Positions 34,312 through 45,400 of a stretch of 64,000 nucleotides of DNA are shown one piece after another. Source of the DNA: Purpureocillium takamizusanense (Eukaryota > Ascomycota > Sordariomycetes > Hypocreales > Ophiocordycipitaceae); contig NC_063071.1 of the NCBI RefSeq assembly GCF_022605165.1, positions 806,001-870,000 of the forward strand, given 5' to 3'. The notes under the pieces were generated by a model. The model made no database searches and had not been told where the DNA came from. It saw only the letters and a program-made list of their open reading frames with translations. The position numbers were made by a program, and so were the translations under genes. How positions within the stretch are numbered: the first letter of the stretch is position 1; the number at the start of each line of letters is the position of its first letter.

Positions 34312-34827
34312 CGTTGCGCCTGCCGGATCACACCGTGGGATAAGTGAGTCGCTTGAGTGCAAAGACGTCGGCCAGACGGGATATGCTGCAAAGGCTTGCT
34401 ACCGCGCCACGAGAGGCATCGTCTGAGCTGGCCAGCGGTGCTGTGACAAGAAGAAGGCACCGGATTATGGCGGTAGAGGTGCTCGCGTGGGAGTAAAAGA
34501 CGTTGTACTTCGTAGTTGTTGATGTGCGGTCGTGTAAGTTGTACATGGGCGTGGGTGAGCAACGTGAAAGATTGCCACACACATCGCCAAGTCACGTGCG
34601 CCATTCTTGAGTCTTCGGGGCTTCAACACCAACATCGAGCAACCCAGACGACAACCCAACGCCACGACAACGGCTCTATTCTATACAGTTCCCCCGTCTA
34701 GATGGAGGTATATGATATTGTACATGGCATGCGTCTTGTTACAGCCACCTTGACTCGGGTAGCCCATGTAGTTATCCCCTTTCACGGTATGCATCACCAC
34801 CAGTGCACCACCACCATGGCCATCCCT
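34312..34827. other. Spacer between CYC2-like and AIM32-like genes
   Basis: These 516 bp lie between two minus-strand genes and should hold the CYC2 promoter and the AIM32 3' UTR. No gene is supported. Confidence 0.55.
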
Positions 34828-36230
34828 TCACAGCCGCAGTATCCGCCGCTGCGCATCAATGCCCCCGCGAAACATGTCCTCGACCACCGTCCCGCGCAGC
34901 ACCGTCTCCCTGACGAGCCCCTCGACGTGGCGGGGCTCCACGCGGCCGTACCAGATGCCGTGCCCCGCGAGCGGGTGCGCCGTCTTGCCGTCGTCCAGCC
35001 GCTGGCCCGGCGGCACGTAGATGATGACGTTGCCCGCAAACTTGTGGCCCCCGATGTGACTGATGAGCGCGACACGCGCCGTCTTTGTCGTCGTCTGCTG
35101 CTGCTGCTGCACCGCGGTGGCCGCTTCTCCCCCGCTGCCTGCCCCTCGTCGACCTCCTCCTTCGCCGCCGTTGCCTTCCGTCGCTGCCTCTAGACGTGGC
35201 GCAGTCGCCCCATCACCGCTGCCCGACGACGACGACAAGTCCACCTCCACCGGTCCCCTCAGCACATCCACGCCCTCGCGCTCGAGGCACGCCTCAAACT
35301 CATCGCGCAGCAGCGGTCCCACGACGCCGCAGCGCACATCCCGCCCGCCGTGCCCGCACACGAGGACGAGCACGTCGCGCACGTCGCAGGCGCCGGGCAG
35401 CAGCGCGCGGTAGGCGTGCTTGCGGGTGAGGCGGTCGCGGTGGATGGGCGACAGGCCGTCGTGCGCCGCGTGCAGGCGCTCCGGCAGCAGGTAGCCCTTG
35501 GCCAGCGCCTGGACGCTGTCAAAGGACACGCGCGGCAGGAAGGGCACGTACTTGAAGCTCGGCAGCAGGTAGGCCGACGTGCTCTGCACCTCTCGGCGAG
35601 GCGGCACGGAGCTCGGTAGGGAGGCGTTGAGGATGGAGATGTTGTGGAAGGGCTGCGCGGCGGCTCGCAAGCGAGTTAGTAGTTTTGCTTTCCAGGTTTT
35701 GCAGCTCAGTTCAGTTCAGTTTTAAGCCACTCTAAAACAGTACTACCCTACTCAGCATAGCTAGGTACGTAGTAGATGGAATAGGGATGCATAATAAAAC
35801 TGATGAGAAGGAGAGGAGAGGGGGAAAGGGGGGGGGGAGTCAAGTCAACGCACGTCGCTGTACACGCCGCCGCGGCCAAACAGCTCCTTGAGGTCGGCGG
35901 CCAGGTTGTCGCCCCCATTCTCCTCCTCGATGCGCGACGGCCAGTCGTCCTCGCCCGTGCACACGAGCACCTGCTCGGCGTACCCCGACATGACGCCGTT
36001 GAGCGGGCTCTTGCGGTCAATGTCCAGCCCGGGCGGCATGGGCGGCGGCGGCGGCGCGCACCCGCACGTCGGGGCCGGACATGTCGCGACGGTCGGGAAC
36101 GGCGGTGGCGGTGGAGGCGGGCGTGACGAGGACGATTGTCTCGACCTTGAACTTGATGCCGATTGAATAGTAGTAGCAGTAGGAGGGGGCGCCCAACGCT
36201 GGCGGCGGAATGCCAAGCGGCACAGCAGCC

Positions 36231-36262
<32 letters not shown>

Positions 36263-36306
36263 ACTGTCGGCCGCAGCGGCAGGGACAGCGACAGGGACAG
36301 GGACAT
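34828..36306 (-). CDS. AIM32: AIM32-like mitochondrial thioredoxin-like [2Fe-2S] protein
   Basis: AIM32 and Apd1 proteins have a thioredoxin-like ferredoxin fold holding a 2Fe-2S cluster with Cys and His ligands; yeast Aim32 is mitochondrial. Two exons, 36306-35854 and 35652-34828, give 425 residues. The 201 nt intron has a GTGCGT donor, branch CTACTAACTC and a CAG acceptor. The start MSLSLSLSLPLRPTV leads a Ser/Thr- and Arg-bearing segment (GLLCRLAFRRQRW) that fits a mitochondrial presequence. The conserved part begins CPAPTCGCAPPPP, then LDIDRKSPLNGVMSGYAEQVLVCTGEDDWPS. Exon 2 has LVLVCGHGGRDVRCG and the diagnostic HIGGHKFAGNVIIY. A Ser/Gly/Glu-rich insert with a Gln run separates these last two. 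The open frame upstream of 36306 reaches 36552 but looks non-conserved. An unspliced reading loses the first Cys cluster. Confidence 0.88.
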
Positions 36307-36924
36307 GTCTGGGCCGCGCGCGCGTGATGCTTTTCTGCTGCTGGGCAATGCTACCCGCGCTGGCCAAAAAGGCTCCCGTGTCGTCGACTTATAAGAAGCG
36401 GCGCTGCTGGTAATGGTCAGCAGTGGTAAGCTCGGTCTCCGAGCGCGGCAACTGGACCGACTATGACGACGGCAGTGGGCCGGCAGCAATTCGCCGGCGC
36501 CGCGACCCGTTCGTCCCGTCTCCACTGCAGGCAACATGAATTCAAGTTTCACTTCCCAGACAGTTCCTCGCCTTACTTCCTACGGTCTCGGCGGGGGTTA
36601 CAAGACACACACAGCCATGAAAAATAGGTACTACGTAGGTAGTTTCCAAAAGGTAGATACGTAGGGTACCAAACTTATCCAACCCTCACGTTCTGACAAC
36701 CTGGCCCTGAGCCACTTCCCGTTGCCTCTATGTGCCAGCGCGACGCGCACCTCGGCCGCCTCCCGTGTCAGGACAGGCAGGCCCCGGGCCGCTGGCGCTG
36801 CAGATATGATATGGTCCTCTCGGAGGAAAAGCAAGACAGTCTTCGCGGCAAACCAAATCCCGACAGAAAAGTACCCAAACGCGCTTAGAAACGCCTCCCC
36901 GCAACCACACTGCATCGTCCATCT
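36307..36924. other. Spacer between AIM32 and the AVT transporter
   Basis: This 618 bp spacer carries the AIM32 promoter and the 3' UTR of the transporter, both on the minus strand. No gene is seen. Confidence 0.5.
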
Positions 36925-39222
36925 TTAGTTGTGCCCGCCTCGTCTTTCGCAGTAGCCCGGCGGCTTGGGCTCCGCGTTCGCCCAGCTCACCACCGTCAGA
37001 CTCGTCGCATACGCCATGGCCACAAAGCCAAAGATGCACAAGACAATGTCCGCAATCTTCCACCCCCTCGTCCGCGCCACGGCACGGTAATGCAGCAGGG
37101 GCTTGTGTCCATCATTAGTATCCTTACCCGTGACAGCATTGGTAGACTTAAGGGCACTCACCGGATAGATGTAAACCAGCGGGATGCAAGCAAAGTTGCC
37201 CACGAGCGCCACAAACTTGTCGAGGTGGTCTGCGCCGCCCCACGCAATCGCCGCGCACAGCATCACCATGAAAAAGCGGAACACGTTCTTCTGCCACTTA
37301 ATGTACGGGTTGTACTTACCGCTCCGCGTAAACAGCTCCGTCTCGACGATGCGAATGGCCGGGAAGATCTGGAGCGGCGTCGACAGCAGGATGGCCATCG
37401 AGTACAGGAGCTGCACCCCGTTGACCAGCCTGTTGTCCTGCGGCAGGTTCAGCAGTACCACCGTCTCCGTCTTGGACCCGTACGCCGCGTACGAGATCGC
37501 TCCCATGGTGATGAAGATGACCGTGATGATCACCATGACGAGGAGCAGCACGCGCGGGAACTTGCTCGGGTGCTTCATCGACTCCTGGATCGGGATGATG
37601 AGCCCGATGCCCTCAAACGTAAAGATGGCGGTGCCGATAAACAGAGTCCAGTCCTTTTGGTTGAACATGATGATGTCTGCGAGGCCCTCGGTGCTGAGCG
37701 TGAGCACGTCGTAGTAGAACAGGTATGCCAACCCGATCAAGATGAAGGCGTCCGCGATGAGCGCCGTGAACCCCAGCTTGCCAATGTCGCGCAGCAGTGA
37801 AAAGGGGAGGAAGATGACCATCTGCATCAGGATGAGGACCGGAATGCTGATGGAGCTCTTGCAGTCGGAGACGGCGTGGATGAAAGCCTGCAGGTTTTCG
37901 GCGGTGAAGACGGTATAGGCGGCCACGAATCCAATCTGGCTGATGACAATCGAGCTCAGGATGAGGTTCCGCAGCCACTTGCCATAGAGGATGCCTCCCA
38001 TGTCGCCAAACGACCCCTCCACCTTGAGCCGCGTCGTCACGAGCAGCACGAAGGCGTAGTAGCTGAGGGCGGCGACGCCAAACAGCACGAGGTTGCTAAA
38101 GAGCATGCCTCCGTTGAGGTACGCCCGGGGCAGGAACAGCACGCCGGTGCCAACAAACGACTTGAGCAACAGCAGCGCTGCGTTCATGGGGCTGTTCTGA
38201 CCGCTGCCGCCTCGCACCTTGCGCTTGCGCCGCTTTTTGGACGGGCCGAGCAGGGCGCTGTCTTCCATGGGTTCCCGGCCGTCATCGCTGCCTCCTTCAT
38301 AATCCTCGCCCGACCAGAATTCCTCATTGGGACCAAGAGCCTCGTCGTCCTCCTCGAGTTCTTCGCCGGCAAAGTGGCCGTAGATGCTCAGGAACTCGAG
38401 GAAGCTCGACGTGAACAACCGCGGCTCCGCATGCGGCGGCGAGTCGTGGGCGTGGTCGACGCGGTCGCCGAGGCCGCTGGGGCTCAGGGCGTTGCGTCGG
38501 AGGTGGTCTCTCCGGAAGCCTCCAGGCACCTTGATGCTGTTGATGTCCAGGACCTCGGTCTCGGGCTCGGGCCGCGCTTGCTCAAAGCTCTTGCTGCGCT
38601 GGAGACGGTTCTTGGCCTCGGCTTGCTCCGTCCACTTGTAGATGCCTCGCGTGACGTCTCCTCCCTGCAACCGTAAGCTCGAAAATTCCTCATCGTTGAG
38701 GCCAGCGTTAGGATCGACGGGCTGCTTTCCCCTAGCGGTCCCCGCTGTGGACGAGTCCTCTGAGGGCGGGTTCTCCGCATCCCTTGGCTGAACCAGATGG
38801 CGCTTGACGATCTCGGGGTCCTCGTACGGTTTCCTCGAGTCAAAGGAGCCGTAGTTGGTGGGTGTGTCGGGGCGTGCACCGGGCGCTGGGGATTGAGTCC
38901 TCGGCGGTGTGCTTATGCGGGCCGCAGGCGTGCCATGACGAGGCGGCGACTGGCCGAGCGAGTTGGACAGGGCGGCAGCCAAGGCAGAGACGCCCGGTCC
39001 TTGAGAGTAGGAGCCGCCCGTGAAGGGCGAGTCGTTGTTCTCCGGTGACCGCAGGCCTGGTAAAGGCGAGCCAGTTCGGGCTGGCGACGAGGACGGGATC
39101 GGTTCGGCGAGGCGGGCCGTCAGCTCGTCTCGGGGCAGCGACGAGGAGAAGTACTGCGGCTGGCCTGGTGCCGGGGACGACGCCCGCGGCGCCGCGTTAA
39201 GCGCGCTTCTGGGCGAGGCCAT
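36925..39222 (-). CDS. Vacuolar amino-acid transporter of the AVT3/AVT4 type
   Basis: AAAP-family AVT3/AVT4 carriers export neutral amino acids from the vacuole. Two exons, 39222-37162 and 37101-36925, give 745 residues. The 60 nt intron (GTGAGT, branch ATACTAATG, AAG) is a multiple of three and contains no stop, so it can be mistaken for coding sequence. Splicing joins VYIYP to PLLHYRAVA. The start ATG has a good ACCATGG context. Residues 1-345 are a long Ser/Pro- and acid-rich cytosolic N-terminus, as in Avt3/4. About eleven membrane helices follow, starting after NSPMNAALLLLKSFVGTGVL, with SQIGFVAAYTVFTAENLQ, FTFEGIGLIIPIQESM and LSTPLQIFPAIRIVE, all typical of the family. The protein ends GYCERRGGHN. 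Which AVT paralogue it is cannot be decided by eye. Confidence 0.9.
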   Translation of the reverse strand: MASPRSALNAAPRASSPAPGQPQYFSSSLPRDELTARLAEPIPSSSPARTGSPLPGLRSPENNDSPFTGGSYSQGPGVSALAAALSNSLGQSPPRHGTPAARISTPPRTQSPAPGARPDTPTNYGSFDSRKPYEDPEIVKRHLVQPRDAENPPSEDSSTAGTARGKQPVDPNAGLNDEEFSSLRLQGGDVTRGIYKWTEQAEAKNRLQRSKSFEQARPEPETEVLDINSIKVPGGFRRDHLRRNALSPSGLGDRVDHAHDSPPHAEPRLFTSSFLEFLSIYGHFAGEELEEDDEALGPNEEFWSGEDYEGGSDDGREPMEDSALLGPSKKRRKRKVRGGSGQNSPMNAALLLLKSFVGTGVLFLPRAYLNGGMLFSNLVLFGVAALSYYAFVLLVTTRLKVEGSFGDMGGILYGKWLRNLILSSIVISQIGFVAAYTVFTAENLQAFIHAVSDCKSSISIPVLILMQMVIFLPFSLLRDIGKLGFTALIADAFILIGLAYLFYYDVLTLSTEGLADIIMFNQKDWTLFIGTAIFTFEGIGLIIPIQESMKHPSKFPRVLLLVMVIITVIFITMGAISYAAYGSKTETVVLLNLPQDNRLVNGVQLLYSMAILLSTPLQIFPAIRIVETELFTRSGKYNPYIKWQKNVFRFFMVMLCAAIAWGGADHLDKFVALVGNFACIPLVYIYPVSALKSTNAVTGKDTNDGHKPLLHYRAVARTRGWKIADIVLCIFGFVAMAYATSLTVVSWANAEPKPPGYCERRGGHN

Positions 39223-40500
39223 GGTCGGAGGAAGGGCACGCAAGTAAGAAAGGCCTTATCGCATGCCGTGGCGAGGCGGAACTGGCTGCGGGTATATAGG
39301 CAAGTTGGTAGTAAGCTGGGTGGTGAGCAGTGGGACGTGGACGGCGACAGCGATAAGAGGCGGTGCACGGATCACGCGGCGGCAACGTCAATGGCTGAGC
39401 AGGTCGAGGAGGCGAGTGGGGAAGAATATCGACGATTAAGGGCGGGCGGATCGAGAAGGCAGGCCTCGGGGCCAGGAGAGACAACCTCAGGTGACCGTGT
39501 CGCTGTCGCGGCGAAGGACCGTCTGGACGTGGAGTTGGAGGTGTGGGTGTGGAGGAGCGAGAGGATGCGATAGCGAGCTGGTTTTGTCTGCCGCCTGCCG
39601 ACCTAGAGTACCTATGCAGTCATCAGGTATGGATTCCAGGGGCCCGCTGACCGGTTCCTTGTTAGCATGGAGCTTGCATCCATGACCTGCGGGCACGTTT
39701 TTGCTGGAGTGGAGGCCGCCTAAGGTAGCCAGCTACGCGGGTAACCGTGGCGGGCAGCCGCCCGGGCGGTTCAGGGCAGGGCCTGGGCAATGGAGCCGTG
39801 GGATGCAGCCCAGTGCTGTTGGGTGCAAGCCCAGGCGGCGACTGTGGCGTGGGCCTTGCCCTGGGCTGTGACGGAGTCCTTTCAGGCGTTTGTTGCGGTG
39901 GTCACCCCACTATAAGCCGCCCCGCCCCGCCCCACCAACGGGACTGCTCCTCCACTGCTCGACGACCTGATGCTGCCCAAAACGGAAGCTCTGCAAGGCT
40001 GGACCGCTGTGCCTGCCCGTCCATGGATCTCATCCCAATCGCGCCAGCCTACGAACGAGATGCCGAACGCACAAGATGGTTCGCGGTGCTGAGAATATCC
40101 TTTCGGACTTGCAGTGTGGCCCGTCGCCATTCGCCAGACCCTATCACGGCTCAGCGATTGGCACGGGGCGCACAGGCTGGGGTATGACGGCCATGGACGG
40201 TATTTCGGGCCCGCGGTTTCTGCAATCAATCGGAGCACGGCCGGCCGGGTGCCGTAGCCGGTGCCGGCAGGCCGACATGAACGGAACACACTGCTGTGTT
40301 CGACGAATGTCACTCTTTAAGCATTGGCATTGCTTTCTGCCCTGGCCGGTAGGATCATTGTCGATTTCGACTCGTCTTGAACAGCGTGGGTCCCGAGGTG
40401 CGCCGCGGGTGGCTGGCAGAAGCAACTCCCAGGGCCAGGAACCACTATTGTTATAATGTCGTGGACCAACAACGCTCCTGCAGGGCACTTGCACACAATT

Positions 40501-40560
40501 GTTTTTTTGTTTTTTTTTTGTTTTTTTTTGTTTTTTTCGTTTTGCTTTCTTTCTTTGCAG
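40501..40560. repeat. T-rich tract ending in CTTTGCAG
   Basis: Four runs of 7-10 T, separated by single G or CG, are followed by CTTTCTTTCTTTGCAG. It looks like a pyrimidine tract and 3' splice site, but no exon with coding potential follows. On the other strand it yields a false Lys-rich frame. Confidence 0.7.
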
Positions 40561-40960
40561 CTGATTGCACTGCATCTCGCCTCAAGGTGCCCGAACGACA
40601 GAGCCGCCACTCATGCATCGTGGGTTGGACCTTCGGTGGTGCGCGTGTTGCGTGAAGTCGCAGTTAGATTATGCGCGGCGTAAACTGTACGCGCGAAGTA
40701 ACCTACTACCTGAGAAGTAATACGGAGTATGTAGACGTGGCACAGACGCTGCTGCACGGCGGGACCCAGTCACCTCCTCGGGTATCACAACTCTATCAAC
40801 GAAAAGCGCGTGGAGAGTGCGGTTATTCGGTGGTGTCAGGTTGCATCCGACATCTCCCGCCGCTGTGTCTCGTGCGCCAGGAACGTCTGGCAGGCTGAGG
40901 TGGTCGCGATGTCCCCAACCAAGAAGACGAACGACTCGCGCCGTGCCAACTTGGCCAGCC

Positions 40961-41215
40961 AACTAGCCAGTGATTAGCCAGTCGTGGCGGGTGGCTGAGA
41001 GACCATTGCAGTCGGCCGGCTGGAATAGGCGATTGAAGCTATCGTAGCCAGCCCGCCAGCCCGCCAGCCAGCCGTAGCAGGCGACTAAGAACACTTCAGC
41101 CCGCCAGCTGCATTAGGCGATTAAAGTCATTGCGGACGGCCATCCAGCCTGCCGTAGCAAGCGATCAAGGTCATCGCCACCACCAGTCGGCTGAAGGTGG
41201 CAGGCGATGGAGATG
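40961..41215. repeat. Degenerate minisatellite, unit about 39-49 bp
   Basis: Units can be aligned on the motif TAGSMRGCGATNAAG: starts near 41026, 41075, 41114, 41155 and 41198. Between them lie CCAGCC/CCGCCAGC-rich segments. Copies differ considerably, so the array is old. Confidence 0.6.
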
Positions 41216-42443
41216 ATCGCTCCCATTGTAACATCTAACGTTATTTATTAGTATTAACGATGCAAACGCAACCCCGCACCCCGCGCAGTCATCGAGGCGA
41301 CACTCATCTGCAGCACGGCCCCTCGCTTCGAAACGTCTTTGTCGCCCGCTTACAGTTTCCCACATGCTTCTGTGGATCAGGATCCAGAGTCAGGCATGGT
41401 GGTGCCCCCAACCCGACGTCACCAGACGGGTGACACTGCGGGATCACCCTCTCGTGCCACCCAATCAAGGGCTCACCAGGCCACCCGTCCGGCCACCGAC
41501 TGGGGCCAGCAGACGCCATCTCGCATCACGGCTCGTCACGACACCTGCATCCCCGACGCGGGGAGAGGGGGAAGTGGTGGGAATGCCGTCTGTTGCCGGC
41601 AACGTGAGCCCTGCCAGCGCGGTGCAACGGCATGGCACGAGGTGACGTCTGGGCTGTAGCAAGGCTGTTATTGCAACCGCTCAGGCTTGCATTTGCTACC
41701 TATTGCACTTGGTCACTCTGTGTTGAGTGCAGGCAACTGGGTACTGTGCAGCGGCACGTAAAGTAGGTAGTCGAGACCCCCGGGCACGGACAGAGAGCCG
41801 TCGAAGTGAGCCGCATTGTGATCTGCGGTGGCATCGTTGTCGAGCAGAGGTTGACACCAACAACCTACGGCTGTGGCAGGATGCAGTTGCGCGCGGGCAT
41901 GCACGATGCAGCTGGAGAAACTCTTACCAAGTACTAACAGCGGAAGACGGCGCACACATCCTCCCATTCACAGCTCTCTAGGTAGAGCCCTGGAAAGCTG
42001 TAACCGCTACAACCGCTACAGCCTCAGGCTAGCACCTCGTGTTAGTGGGCCACGGGCGACCTCACTCACTGATCGTCAGCTCCATCCATCCCATCCATCC
42101 ATGCCCGTCGTCGCCTTGGCGCCAGGCTGCACTGACCGCCCCTCGTTAATGGCTGGAATGTCCATTGGCTTGACTCGGTTGCCATCACGCCTCCTCATCA
42201 CTCCACGCACATGTGTGTCCATCAGAGACCTCTGCGCCCGCATCAACGACTGCTTGGTCGATCGACCCTTGCCTCTGATGTAATACCGTATCCATCTTGC
42301 GCTTCTTGTTTTGCTTCTTCGCTGCCATCGCCTCCGCGTTCCATCCTCATCGCCAAATGGCCGAGACCATCACTTTCAAACCTGGTCCGTAAGAGGACCG
42401 TCGAGCTCGCGAACCGCCGCCGTTCCCGACAGCAGACGCAAGA

Positions 42444-45400
42444 ATGCCTTCGCCTGCCGACGACAAGGCTGGGCTCCCGCCATCGGCGGAGCCCAGGAAG
42501 GATGCCAAACTCGGCCTCATGTCGGGCGTCTACATCCCCGTCTGCCTCAACATCATGAGCATCCTCATGTTCCTGCGGTTCGGCCTCATCCTGGGACAGG
42601 TTGGCTTCATGGGAATCCTGGGTAATGGGCGCTTTCATCCGTAAAAGTGGCTCTAATGCTGACATCCTCCCAGGCCTGCTGGTCACGGCATACTGCGTCG
42701 ACTTGCTCACCACATTGTCGCTCTCCGCCATTGCCTCCAACGGCGAGGTCAAGGGTGGTGGCGCATATTACCTGATCTCGAGGTCCCTTGGTCCCGAGTT
42801 TGGCGGCTCCATTGGCATCCTGTTCTTCCTCGCCCAGGCCCTCAACACTGCCATGAACGTTGTCGGTCTCATCGATTGCATTCGCCTCAATGTCGGCCCC
42901 GGCTTCCCCCAGGGATACTGGGTCGGCTACGGGTTGCAGACGGTCGCCCTGCTGCTATGCACCGGTCTCTGCCTGCTCGGCTCTGCCACCTTCTCCAAGG
43001 CCTCCAACGCGTTGCTTGCCATCTTGACTGTGGCCGTCGTCAGCATCCCCGTTTCTGCCGTCGTGAAAGCGCCCTTCCGGGACGATGACACTGGCGTCGT
43101 CTTCACTGGCTTCAGCCTTCACACCTTGGCCACAAACTTCTTACCCCACACGAGTGGCGGCGAGTACAAGGGCCTGTCCACATTCAGAGACCTTTTTGGC
43201 ATTTTATTTCCGTGAGGCCGGTGCCGATCATGCCACGATATGCACTTCTACTAACAAATCTCCACAGAGCAACTTCAGGCATCTTTGCCGGCGCATCAAT
43301 GTCCGGCGATCTGAAGGATCCAAGCAGGTCCATTCCGAGCGGAACACTTTGGGCCATGTTGACGACCTTCATTGTCTATTTCGTCGTCGTTTTATCTATG
43401 GCCGCCAGTACCACGCATGAATCGTTCCTTGCCAATGCAAATGTTATCCCCCTTACCAACCTATCTCCTCCCATAATTCTCGCTGGAGAGTGTGCCGTCA
43501 CCTTCTTCTCAGCCTTGATGGGCATCATCGGTTCCGCCAAGCTGTTTCAGGCCCTCGCCAAAGACAAGCTTCTCCCCGGCCTCGCAATCTTTGGCAAGGG
43601 GACAAAGAAGGCGGATGAGCCCATCCTTGCCATTTTCTTAACCTATTTGATAGCTCAAGTTGCCTTGCTTGCAGATCTGAATCAGATTGCCACGTTTATC
43701 TCTATGGGTTACCAGGTAAGACATGTCCCAGTCTGCGACGGACTTGCGTGCTGATGGCACTAGATGACCTTTTTCGTCATGAACTTGGCCTGCTTCTTAC
43801 TCAAAATTGGGTCAGCACCGAACTTTCGCCCTGGGTTCAAGTTCTTCAATTGGCAGACCGCCTTGGTGGGCAGCTTGCTATCTGCCGCTGCCATGTTCTT
43901 CATTGATGAGACATACGCATCCATTGCAATCTGCGTTCTCGTCTTCATTTTCCTCCTCATTCATTACCTCTGCCCCCCGAAACGGTGGGGAGATGTCTCA
44001 CAAAATCTCATCTACCATCAAGTGAGAAAGTACCTCTTACGCCTAAAGCCGGAACACATCAAGTTCTGGCGGCCGCATATCATCCTGCTCATCAACAATC
44101 CTCGGCGCCAGGCACGCCTCATACAATTCTGCAACTCTATGAAGAAGGGATCGTTGTACATCTTGGGCCATGTTATCGTCTCTGACGACTTCAGCACTGG
44201 CGTCCACGAAGCACGACTTCAACAGCAGGCCTGGACCAAATATATATCCGAGTTTTCACGGATCAAGGCTTTTGTGCAGCTGACCATGTCTCCGTCCATC
44301 ACGTGGGGTATACGGAATCTAATCCTGTCGGCGGGCCTGGGTGGTATGAGGCCCAATATCGCCGTCTTGGGATTCTATAATATGGACGACTTGCGTAAGT
44401 CTGGGTCTAGGTGTGTGATACCTGAGATTCCTGCATCGCCTGCCGACAAGATGAGACGACCGCGGAAGGCCGAGGATAAGGCGCCGATGACGAAGCGTCG
44501 TCGTGGCGATACTTCCGCCCGACTTCTGGAAGGCGTGTTGCCCACGGATGCAATTCGAACAGAGAACATGATGTCTCCCACAGAGTACATGATCATGCTA
44601 GAAGACCTCGCCCTCAAGTACCGTCTAAATGTTGCGGTAGCACACGGATTCGGCGATCTGGAGTCGCCTCGCAAGGATGGTGGCAACGCAAAGAAGTATG
44701 TCGATCTCTGGCCGATCCAGATGTCTGCGGAAGTATCTTCTCAGGGAACGAATGTCTTAACCACGAATTTTGATACCTGTAAGTCCTCCGACCGACAGGA
44801 CTGGCAGCTTCCAACATTCGTCGGCTGACTTATTCAGACACTCTGATTTTGCAGTTGGGCCATATCCTACAAAGTGTGCGGACATGGAAACGAGCCTTTG
44901 CACTCCGAGTTATGGTATTTGTTGAATACGAGAGCGAGGTCGAAGAGGAGCGGGCTCGTGTCACTGCCCTGCTCGAGAAGCTACGAATTGACGCCGAAGT
45001 GCTCGTTTTTTGGCTTGCGGCTGGACACCTCAACACCTACGAACTCATCGTCAACGGCCACACAGACGACATCGACACCGAAATCGTTGTCAGTGATGCG
45101 CTCAAAGACGAGGATTGGTGGGATTCCCTTCAGAGCTTCCGCGGACAAGCAGGGCAAATGTCGGCGAGCCAGGAGATGACACAGATTAATCAAATAGTGG
45201 GCGCGGCTGCTGGACGAACAGACCTGCATGGGGATGATGGTTTTGACCGACGCCGCTCGAGTGTTGCTGAGCTTGCCAACGTGCTCAAGAAACCAGACAT
45301 TGGACTGCTTGCCCGGCTTGGGGTGAACCCGGGTATCCACACGCACCACCTCGCGGACGATGTGCTCCAAGAGGAGGCGTCAGACGACGAGTGGTCCACA

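Larger units (their letters stand above)
39223..42443. promoter_or_regulatory. 3.2 kb divergent spacer, AVT transporter / cation-chloride cotransporter
   Basis: Both neighbours are transcribed away from this spacer. It contains a long T-rich tract and a degenerate tandem repeat (listed separately). Frames of up to ~145 codons occur on both strands but have no domain and no partner exons. The last ~90 bp may include a small first coding exon of the cotransporter. Confidence 0.5.

Noticed and set aside
36307..36552. N-terminal extension of AIM32 upstream of 36306
   Set aside because: The frame is open, but the translation is Arg/Ser-rich without conserved character. The internal ATG at 36306 gives a presequence-like start and fits the family length better.
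36931..37800. 289-codon plus-strand frame over the AVT transporter
   Set aside because: Arg/His/Asp-rich shadow typical of the reverse complement of membrane-helix codons; the sense strand encodes clear transporter helices.
40501..40575. Pyrimidine tract plus CAG resembling a 3' splice site, and the Lys-rich frame on its reverse strand
   Set aside because: No coding sequence follows the CAG in any frame, and the Lys run is simply the T tract read backwards.
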